NCBI GenBank assembly: GCA_005883365.1
Contig: VAXA01000068.1
Location: 1 to 10,698 of the forward strand
Source: Actinomycetota bacterium
GTDB lineage: Bacteria; Actinomycetota; Thermoleophilia; Gaiellales; Gaiellaceae
DNA: 10,698 bases
Direction of reading: 5' to 3'
Below are positions 1 through 5,540 of the stretch, in pieces; the stretch's first letter is position 1; each line of letters opens with the position of its first letter. Made by a program: the position numbers and the translations under genes. The notes under the pieces were generated by a model. That model was not told where the DNA came from. It saw only the letters and a program-made list of their open reading frames with translations, and did no database searches.

Positions 1-238
1 GGCGATCTCGCGCGCCACAAGTTGCACAGTCAATCCGCCCATCGTCTCCTGCGGCTCGCGTCCGCTCCGCTTTACCGCCGCGCTCCGGATCGCCTCGCGC
101 ACGGGCTGGCGGATCGTCCGCACTGAGCTACGGATCGGGCGCGCCGGCTGCTTCCGCATCACTGCCACCGGCCGCGGGCTGCGCGAGACGATCCCGCTTG
201 CCGTACCCGGGCCCGACTACGGCACGTCCGGATGGTGA
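1..238 (+). CDS. C-terminal end of an unrecognised protein (5' end outside window)
   Basis: The reading frame starting at base 2 is open from the window edge to TGA at 236-238, giving about 78 residues. It has strongly G/C-rich third codon positions, whereas the other two forward frames do not, so this frame is the likely coding one. The end reads as alternating short hydrophobic and polar strands, with two cysteines (one in VSCGSRPLRF, one in RAGCFRITATG), and finishes PGPDYGTSGW. This resembles a beta-sandwich or secreted-domain tail, but I do not recognise the family. Its stop overlaps the start of the next gene (GTGA at 235-238), so the two are probably co-transcribed and translationally coupled. 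Function unknown. Confidence 0.5.
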   Translation, partial: AISRATSCTVNPPIVSCGSRPLRFTAALRIASRTGWRIVRTELRIGRAGCFRITATGRGLRETIPLAVPGPDYGTSGW

Positions 239-1227
239 GCGGCGGCAGATACCTCGTGCGCGTACTGCTGATCGCAGCCGCCCTCGGCCTATGCGTTGGC
301 GGTCCGGGCCCCGCGCGCGCGGGCGGCACGCCAATCGGCTTCGTCTCCCTACCCGCGCGAGGGACGCTGGCCGTAATCGCCCTTCCCAACGGCGGCATCC
401 TCGCCCACATCAAAGTGACGGGGAAGCCGGCCGCCGTCGCCGCGTCGATGAACGGACGACGCGTGCTCGTGGCTAGCCCCGCCGCAGGGGCGGTGACCGA
501 GATCGACGGCATCCACCACCGGATGCTGCGGATCTTCCGCGGAATCGGCCGTCCGGTCGACGTCGCGTTCGACTATGAGCCGCCCGTCGGCATCGTCACA
601 CCCCGCTATGCGTTCATGCTCGAGCAGGCGCGCGGCACACTCGCCGTTCTCGACCTGGCGCACGGGCGGATCGCGAGCCGCATCGCCGTCGGTGTGCACC
701 CAAAGCAGATCGCGGTAGACGGCTCAACCCTGTGGATCGCGCACGCCGAAAGCGGCCTGTTGACCCGCGTCGACGTCGCCCCGCCCACGAAGCCACGCTT
801 GCTCGCGGGGGTCGACAGCGGCGGAAAGCTCGCCGCTCTTGTCGCAGACCCTGAGCTGCAGTCGGTCTTCGTCGCTTTCCGCCACTCCGGCGTCGTCGCC
901 CGCTATGTCGACGGCGGCGCACGCGCCAAGGCCGCCTATCGCACCACGATCGCCCGCGCGCCGCTTGCCGGGCTTGCGGTGGCCCTTCCGCAGTTTCTGA
1001 TCGCCGCGGATCGACACGGCGTCCTGCACCTGATGCGTGAGCAGAACGGCCGGCGCGTCTCGAAACTGCGCGGTCCGCTCGGGATCCGATCGCTCGGCGT
1101 CTATGGCGGCTGGCTGGTCGCGATCCTGCCACGCACACTCCGCCTGCTCGGCGTCCCCGACGGAGCGATGCGAAGCTCGGTATCGCTCGGGAGCCGCCTC
1201 GGCGGCTTTGCCTGGGCTGTCCTCTAG
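232..1227 (+). CDS. secreted beta-propeller-like (YVTN/YncE-type) protein
   Basis: A protein of 331 residues. Residues 1-30 form a signal peptide: positively charged start (R6, R10), hydrophobic core VLLIAAALGLCVGG and an ARA|GG cleavage site. The mature part is a series of repeats alternating beta-strand phrases with small turns (TLAVIALPNGGILAHI, GTLAVLDLAHGRIASRI, KQIAVDGSTLWIAHAESG, HGVLHLMREQNG). This is the texture of a YVTN/YncE or NHL-type beta-propeller, usually a binding or scaffold fold outside the membrane. No catalytic motif is visible and the ligand is unknown. Two starts are possible: ATG 232 or GTG 235. GTG 235 makes a GTGA overlap with the upstream stop and is equally attractive. 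No clear Shine-Dalgarno sequence precedes either, so translational coupling is likely. The fold call is moderate; the gene itself is well supported. Confidence 0.75.
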   Translation: MVSGGRYLVRVLLIAAALGLCVGGPGPARAGGTPIGFVSLPARGTLAVIALPNGGILAHIKVTGKPAAVAASMNGRRVLVASPAAGAVTEIDGIHHRMLRIFRGIGRPVDVAFDYEPPVGIVTPRYAFMLEQARGTLAVLDLAHGRIASRIAVGVHPKQIAVDGSTLWIAHAESGLLTRVDVAPPTKPRLLAGVDSGGKLAALVADPELQSVFVAFRHSGVVARYVDGGARAKAAYRTTIARAPLAGLAVALPQFLIAADRHGVLHLMREQNGRRVSKLRGPLGIRSLGVYGGWLVAILPRTLRLLGVPDGAMRSSVSLGSRLGGFAWAVL

Positions 1228-1279
1228 GGATGCCATGAGCGATCCGGCTCGCCGGATTCGCATCACGGCCCCGTCATGT

Positions 1280-1309
1280 AAACAAAAGGCCCCGCTTAGC
1301 AGGGCCTTT
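1280..1309 (-). terminator. rho-independent terminator of the tRNA-fMet gene
   Basis: An 8-bp perfect stem (1285-1292 with 1302-1309, AAAGGCCC/GGGCCTTT) has a short inner extension. On the minus strand it is followed by the T-rich run TTTTGTTT (1287-1280). It begins 4 nt beyond the 3' end of the tRNA. The plus strand lacks a T-run, so it mainly serves the tRNA, though the hairpin may also shield against readthrough from the propeller gene that ends at 1227. Confidence 0.85.
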
Positions 1310-1313
1310 GTAG

Positions 1314-1387
1314 TAGCGGGGGCAGGATTTGAACCTGCGACCTCCGGGTTATGAGCCCGGCGAGCTACCTGACTGCTCCACCCCGCG
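1314..1387 (-). tRNA. initiator tRNA-fMet (anticodon CAU)
   Basis: On the minus strand the 74-nt sequence folds into a standard cloverleaf. The acceptor strands are CGCGGGG and CCCCGCT, the anticodon is CAT in the loop CTCATAA, the T arm is GCAGG-TTCAAAT-CCTGC, and A73 is the discriminator. It carries the two classic initiator marks. Position 1-72 is unpaired (C1 and U72; E. coli tRNA-fMet has C1 and A72), and there are three consecutive G:C pairs at the base of the anticodon stem (GGG...CCC). These distinguish it from elongator tRNA-Met and from the CAU-decoding tRNA-Ile precursor. The 3' CCA is not encoded (CTA follows A73), so it must be added by the CCA-adding enzyme. Confidence 0.97.
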
Positions 1388-1398
1388 TCGCGGCCTCG

Positions 1399-1407
1399 AT
1401 TGTAGCA
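1399..1407 (-). promoter_or_regulatory. extended -10 promoter of tRNA-fMet
   Basis: The minus strand reads TGC-TACAAT (1407-1399), a near-consensus -10 hexamer (TATAAT) with the extended TGn motif. It ends 11 nt before C1 of the tRNA, so a start 6-7 nt downstream leaves a 5' leader of only about 5 nt. No good -35 hexamer is visible at 16-18 bp, which fits an extended -10 promoter. Confidence 0.75.
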
Positions 1408-1414
1408 CCCTCGT

Positions 1415-1420
1415 TACGAT
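1415..1420 (+). promoter_or_regulatory. putative -10 element of a leaderless transcript
   Basis: TACGAT fits TAnnnT and lies 7 nt before ATG 1428. Transcription would then begin at or next to the start codon, which explains why the gene has no Shine-Dalgarno sequence. It sits back to back with the tRNA-fMet -10 element on the other strand, 10 bp away. Confidence 0.5.
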
Positions 1421-1427
1421 CGCTCCT

Positions 1428-1751
1428 ATGTCGGACTGGGCGATCTGGGGTGCGCTCATTCTCGCTGCCCTAGCGGGAATCGCGGCTCTCGGGCTGCTCG
1501 CGGTACGCGTGCGGGAGGCCTGGCGCGACCTCAAGGAGGCCCGCCGGGACATCGTCCGCAGGCTCGGCGACTTCGCGGCGAAGGCCGAGACCACGGCCGA
1601 CAAGGTCGCCGGAGCAGGCGACACCGCAGAGCTCCAGGAGAGCCTCGGCCGCCTGCGCGTCTCGCTCGCGCAGCTCGCGGTGCTTCGCGCAGCGATCGAC
1701 GAGGCGCAGGTCACCTTCGGCCGCGTCACCGCGGTCGTCCCTCGCAAGTGA
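1428..1751 (+). CDS. small membrane-anchored coiled-coil protein
   Basis: A protein of 107 residues starting at ATG 1428. The frame is open further upstream, but only through the tRNA gene, so that extension is rejected. Residues about 4-26 form one transmembrane helix (WAIWGALILAALAGIAALGLL). The rest is a charged, alanine- and leucine-rich helix with heptad character (VREAWRDLKEARRDIVRRL, ELQESLGRLRVSLAQLAVL), so a single-pass protein with a coiled-coil tail, probably cytoplasmic. It recalls small DUF948-like proteins, but I cannot assign a family. Its TGA overlaps the GTG start of the Ppx/GppA gene (GTGA at 1748-1751), so the two are translationally coupled. Function unknown. Confidence 0.8.
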   Translation: MSDWAIWGALILAALAGIAALGLLAVRVREAWRDLKEARRDIVRRLGDFAAKAETTADKVAGAGDTAELQESLGRLRVSLAQLAVLRAAIDEAQVTFGRVTAVVPRK

Positions 1752-2644
1752 TCGTCGCCGCGGTCGATCTCGGGACGAACACGACCCGCCTCCTCGTGGG
1801 CGAGGTCGAGGAGGGCCGCGTCGAGGAGCTGCACCGCGAGACGCGGATCACGCGCCTCGGCGAAGGGGTCGACACGCGCCATCGCCTCCTCCCGGTCCCG
1901 ATCGCCCGCGTCCGCAACGTCCTCTCCGACTATCGCCGCACCGCCGAGTCGCTCGGCGCCAAGCGGACGCTGCTCGTCGCGACGAGCGCCGTCCGCGACG
2001 CGGAGAACGGCGAGGCGTTCCTCGGCGAGATCGAGTGGAGCTACGGGTTCGTCACGCAGCTGCTCTCGGGCGACGAAGAGGCGCAGCTGACCCGCCGCGG
2101 AGTCGGCGAGATCGGCCCGGCGACGCTGCTCGTCGACATAGGAGGCGGCTCGACGGAGCTCGTCCTCGACGGCTTCAACACGAGCCTGCCGATGGGATCC
2201 GGGCGCTTCACCGAGCGCTACGGGGACGACGCCGAGGTAAGCATCGCGGCCGCGCGGGCTCTGCTTCCCGAGCTCGAGCCGCAGGATGCGGTCGGAGTGG
2301 CAGCGACGATCACGAGCCTCGCTGCGCTCGACCTGGGCCTCGGGGAGTACGACCGGGAGCGCGTGCACGGCCATGTCCTCACGCGCGAGGGCGCCCGCGC
2401 CCAGCTCGAGCGGCTCGCGGCCCTGCCGCTCGAGGCGCGGCTGCAGGTGCCCGCGCTCGACCCAAAGCGTGCGCCCGTGATCGTCGCCGGCGCCGCGATC
2501 CTCGTCGCGATCCTCGATGCCTACGGGCTCGGCGCGATCCGTGTCAGCGAGCGCGACCTGCTCGACGGCGCCGCGCTCGCCGCAGCCGAGCTCCCGGAGC
2601 CCGAAGAGGGCGCAGCGCCGCCCGGCGCCTACACCTGCTGCTAG
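1748..2644 (+). CDS. Ppx/GppA-family phosphatase (exopolyphosphatase or pppGpp hydrolase), short form
   Basis: A protein of 298 residues in the ASKHA (actin/hexokinase/Hsp70) fold. The phosphate-1 loop is at residues 6-17 (VDLGTNTTRLLV). Family blocks include TSAVRDAENGEAFLGEIEWS (80-99) and LLSGDEEAQLT (105-115). Phosphate-2 is LLVDIGGGSTELVL (127-140), and the third motif is VGVAATITSLAALDLGL (182-198), where the usual Gly-Thr is Ala-Thr. Members release phosphate from polyphosphate or the gamma-phosphate from pppGpp. It is the short, N-terminal-domains-only type of about 300 residues common in actinobacteria. The segment between about 150 and 180 looks roughly ten residues shorter than I expect. 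The GTG start overlaps the upstream TGA and no Shine-Dalgarno is visible, so translation is probably coupled. Substrate choice between polyphosphate and pppGpp cannot be read from the sequence. Confidence 0.92.
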   Translation: MIVAAVDLGTNTTRLLVGEVEEGRVEELHRETRITRLGEGVDTRHRLLPVPIARVRNVLSDYRRTAESLGAKRTLLVATSAVRDAENGEAFLGEIEWSYGFVTQLLSGDEEAQLTRRGVGEIGPATLLVDIGGGSTELVLDGFNTSLPMGSGRFTERYGDDAEVSIAAARALLPELEPQDAVGVAATITSLAALDLGLGEYDRERVHGHVLTREGARAQLERLAALPLEARLQVPALDPKRAPVIVAGAAILVAILDAYGLGAIRVSERDLLDGAALAAAELPEPEEGAAPPGAYTCC

Positions 2645-3084
2645 AGGACGAGCGAGCCGGGGTCGGGGTCACCCTCCGGCGGCTCGTCCTCGGCGAGGCG
2701 CCGCTGCACGACCGCACGCGACAGCACACCGACGAGCCGTCCGCCCTCCTCGACGACGGGCACGCGCTCGAGATCCTGCTCCTCGAGGACGTGGAAGGCG
2801 GCGTCGAGCTCGAGGCCGGCGTCGAGCGTGAAGTTCGGGGGCTCCGCGATCTCGCGAAGCATCACGCCGCGCGGGTCGAGCCCCTCCGCCACGACCTCGC
2901 GCACGAGCGTCTTGCGCGTCACGACGCCGAGCAGCCGCCCGTCGTCCTCCGTGACGAAGATCGCCCGCACCTCGCCGTTGTCCGCAAAGCTGCGGCCCGC
3001 CTCCTGCGCGCTCGCGCCGGCCGCAAGCGTCGTCGGCTCGGGCACCATCGCGTCGCGTACCGTCTCGGGGCTCATCGTGCGCAT
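2641..3084 (-). CDS. two-CBS-domain protein
   Basis: A protein of 147 residues made almost entirely of a tandem CBS pair (Bateman module). The first repeat spans about residues 7-62 (VRDAMVPEPTTL through GRLLGVVTRKTLVREVV). The second spans about 75-132 (IAEPPNFTLDAGLELDAAF through GRLVGVLSRAVVQRRL). CBS pairs bind adenine nucleotides or related ligands and act as sensors; no effector domain is attached. The start is ATG 3084, two bases after the stop of the glutamate dehydrogenase 3' end, so they were probably one operon; ATG 3075 is the alternative. The frame also stays open upstream into the dehydrogenase because of the frameshift there. The stop shares a CTAG tetranucleotide with the convergent Ppx/GppA stop. 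Confidence 0.88.
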   Translation of the reverse strand: MRTMSPETVRDAMVPEPTTLAAGASAQEAGRSFADNGEVRAIFVTEDDGRLLGVVTRKTLVREVVAEGLDPRGVMLREIAEPPNFTLDAGLELDAAFHVLEEQDLERVPVVEEGGRLVGVLSRAVVQRRLAEDEPPEGDPDPGSLVL

Positions 3085-3086
3085 TC

Positions 3087-4311
3087 TCACGGAAAGATGC
3101 CGCGCGCCTCCAGGGCGGCCGCGACCTCGCGGATCGCCGCGACCATCGCCGCTTGGCGCAGCCAGCTTGAGCCGGATCTCGTCGCGGTCCCAGAACAGCC
3201 GGCCGAGATCCTGCACCCACTCGAAGTAGGAAACGGTGACGCCGCCGGCGTTCGTGAGGATGTCCGGCACCACGGGGATCCCACGCTCGCCGAGGATCTC
3301 GTCCGCCTCGATTGTCGTCGGCCCGTTCGCGCCCTCGACGACGAGCGTCGCGTGCACCCGGTCGGCGTTCGCACTCGTGAGCTGGTCCTCGCGGGCGGCG
3401 AGGACGAGGACGTCGCATCGGAGCTCGAGGAGCTCCTCGTTCGTGATCCGCTCGCAGCGGTCGTAGCCGGCGAGCGAGCCGTTCTCCGCGACGTATACCT
3501 GGAGGGCCGGGACGTCCAGGCCGCGCTCGTCGTGCACGCCGCCCGAGACGTCCGAGACGGCGAGAACCCGTGCGCCGCGGTCGTGCAGCTCCGAGGCCGC
3601 GACTCCGCCGACGTTCCCGAAGCCCTGTACGACGCACGAGCGGCCCGCGAGCTCGTAGCCGAGCCGCCGGCTCGCCTGCTCGGCGACCATGACGACGCCG
3701 GCTCCGGTTGCCTCGCGCCGGAAGACGGAGCCGCCGATCGAGATCGGCTTGCCCGTCACGACCTCCGGCACGGCGTAGCCGGTCTGCATCGAGTACGTGT
3801 CCATCATCCAGGCCATCGTCTGCTCGTTCGTCGCCATGTCCGGCGCGGGGATGTCGGTCTGGGGGCCGATCTCGCGGATCAGCTCGGAGGTGAAGCGGCG
3901 CGTGAGCTTCTCGAGCTCGCGCAAGGAGAGCGCGTGGCTGTCGCAGCGTATGCCGCCCTTTGCGCCGCCGTACGGGAGCCGCAGGAGCGCGCACTTCCAC
4001 GTCATCCAGGTCGCGAGGGCGGCGCACTCGCCGAGCGAGACCTCCGGGTCGTAGCGCATCCCGCCCTTCGTCGGCCCGAGCACGGTGGAGTGCTGGACGC
4101 GGTAGCCGGGGAAGATCTCGACCGTGCCGTCGTCGCGGCGCAGCGGGACGCTGACGATTACGGCGCGCTCGGGGACCGCAAGGCGCTCGGCGACCATGTC
4201 CGACACCTCCGCATAGGGAAGCGCTTGCTCGTACTGGGCGCGCGCCATGCGGAACAGCTGCGTGTCCCACTCGAGGACCGGTTCCGTCGGCAGCGCATCC
4301 AGCTCGGACAC
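3087..4311 (-). pseudogene. gdhA: Glu/Leu/Phe/Val dehydrogenase (glutamate dehydrogenase type), frameshifted near the 3' end
   Basis: It starts at GTG 4311. It would catalyse reversible NAD(P)-dependent oxidative deamination of glutamate to 2-oxoglutarate and ammonia. Family motifs in order: substrate-lysine motif GPTKGGMRYDPEVS (79-92), catalytic lysine in LPYGGAKGG (112-120), PAPDM (155-159), Rossmann motif VVQGFGNVGG (227-236), VVEGANGPTT (324-333) and NAGGVTVSYFEW (354-365). The frame is normal through DRDEIRLKL (residue 383, about 3163). The expected C-terminal helix WLRQAAMVAAIREV...RGIFP then appears in another frame (3164 to TGA 3089-3087). Family members have about 20-25 more residues between these two parts, so a stretch not a multiple of three seems to be missing at about 3160-3168. 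This could be a real mutation or an assembly error. Without repair, translation runs on into the CBS gene. The symbol is by family only. Confidence 0.85.
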
Positions 4312-4317
4312 GGGCGG

Positions 4318-4323
4318 AGTGTA
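4318..4323 (-). promoter_or_regulatory. putative -10 element of a leaderless dehydrogenase transcript
   Basis: The minus strand reads TACACT, then 6 nt, then GTG 4311. It lies in the 26-nt gap after the deacetylase stop, and no Shine-Dalgarno sequence is present. It suggests the dehydrogenase has its own promoter as well as any readthrough from upstream. Confidence 0.5.
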
Positions 4324-4337
4324 CGGGCGTGGCTCGG

Positions 4338-5511
4338 CTAGGCAGTAGGAACGGCGAGCCAGTCCGCCGCCGTGCCGCCGAGCTCCCGTGCGGTCACGCA
4401 GACTCCGCCCCGCTCTCGCACCGCGTCGATCACCTCGAAGTACAGCCGGTCCCAGCCGCGGGCGCTCGCCGCGTCGAACCGCTCCGGATGCCAGAGGATC
4501 GAGAAGCCCCCGCCGTGCTCCGCCGCCCAGTCGAGCAGCGCGAGGACACGAGGCTTCGCGGCCGCCGCCGAGAGGCCCTCGTAGCGGTCCTCGGCGAGCG
4601 TGGCGTCCATGACCGCGAGCGGCACCTCGACGAGGTCGGCCGGCCGGTCGCGCTCCATGTCCCAGGGACGAAAGGGATGCGCGATCCCGGCACGGAAGCC
4701 GAGGGCGTCGGGGAAGCCGAGACTCGTGTCGTAGTGGAAGCCGATCCCGACCAGCGGCACGAGGTTCCGGTGCGGGCATCGCGCGCTCCCGGGCGAGCCG
4801 GTCGAGATCCTCGGCGGAGAGGTAGCTGCCGTGCAGACCCACCTCGGCCCCCGCCTCGACGAGCGTCTCGACCAGCTTCGGGCGGAGCCGGTCGTAGACC
4901 TCGGGGGCGGCGCCGTCGGCGCGGTGCCCGTGGCCCGCCATGACGAAGAACGTCGACTGGCCGCCGTGCGCGCGTTCCTCGGCCACGATCTCCGCGAAGC
5001 GCCAGTTCGGGTCGCTCCCGCGCAGCTTGTGGAGCGGCACGCGCGCGAGCCCGCGCGCCTCGTGCAGCGCGGGCCCCGGGCGGCGTGCGAGCACGTCCCC
5101 CTTGAGGCGCGCCGCGGCGCCGCGGACGCCGATACGCGTCCAGCGCCACGGGACGTCGACGTCGTGCGTGAGCGCAACCGCGAACCGAGCGCTTCCGTAC
5201 CACCGCGCCGGCAAGCCGAGCTCCTGGCGCAGCCGCTCGAGCGGCGGGTCGAGCGGGTCGAGACAGGACGAGGCCGCAGAGAACCGGCCGTGGCGGTCGC
5301 GCGGGGCGCCGATCTCCTCGATCCGTGCGAGGTGAAAGAAGGCGGCGGCGAGCTCGTCTTTCTGCGGCAGCTCGCCGCGCTCGACCTGCTCCCAGGCCTC
5401 GGGCCGGAATGGCAGATCGTCGCCGAGCCGAAGATCGGTTGCGCCGAGCGTGTCCAGCACCCACCGAGCCCGCCGCTCGACGCGCTCGGGAATCGCAACG
5501 GCGGCCGACAT
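4338..5511 (-). pseudogene. polysaccharide deacetylase-like (NodB/CE4-related) gene with an internal frameshift
   Basis: It starts at ATG 5511 and ends at TAG 4340-4338. The span is not a multiple of three. The first 244 residues are in one frame: an N-terminal region (DELAAAFFHLARIEEIG, RDRHGRF), the metal-binding ALTHDVDVPWRW motif (113-124) that corresponds to the NodB TxDD motif, the strand STFFVMAGHGH (186-196) and the HGSY motif (227-230). The rest, from PHRNLVPLVGIGFHYDTSLG (about 4775) through FSILWHPERFD to the stop, lies in a second frame. In relatives as I remember them a block of roughly 15-25 residues lies between these parts, so the break at about 4776-4782 looks like a deletion plus frameshift, not a single-base slip. 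The enzyme would remove acetyl groups from a surface glycan. It diverges from the flippase of the glycan locus, which supports that role. Assembly error is possible. Confidence 0.78.
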
Positions 5512-5518
5512 CGCCGCG

Positions 5519-5524
5519 AGTCTA
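5519..5524 (-). promoter_or_regulatory. putative -10 element of a leaderless deacetylase transcript
   Basis: The minus strand reads TAGACT, then 7 nt, then ATG 5511. The same hexamer with the same spacing precedes the ATP-grasp gene at 7041-7046. No Shine-Dalgarno sequence is present. Confidence 0.55.
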
Positions 5525-5526
5525 CG

Positions 5527-5532
5527 TACCCT
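5527..5532 (+). promoter_or_regulatory. putative -10 element of a leaderless flippase transcript
   Basis: TACCCT is followed by 8 nt and then GTG 5541. CCGACA at 5505-5510, 16 bp upstream, matches four of six bases of a -35 TTGACA but lies inside the deacetylase start. The two divergent -10 elements are only 2 bp apart. Confidence 0.45.
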
Positions 5533-5540
5533 TGCGCGTC

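Noticed and set aside
1329..1427. Upstream extension of the coiled-coil protein (33 extra residues)
   Set aside because: It would be encoded by the antisense of tRNA-fMet and its promoter, while ATG 1428 is followed directly by a membrane helix and preceded by a -10-like element.
2035..4341. 768-codon plus-strand open frame
   Set aside because: Its start lies inside the Ppx/GppA gene and the rest is antisense to the CBS, dehydrogenase and deacetylase genes. The composition is arginine-, alanine- and proline-rich without motifs, typical of shadows in GC-rich DNA.
2641..5511. Single 956-residue deacetylase-dehydrogenase-CBS protein
   Set aside because: The middle segment is arginine/proline-rich shadow sequence; the true deacetylase end lies in another frame with its own stop at 4338, and the dehydrogenase end lies in another frame with a stop at 3087.
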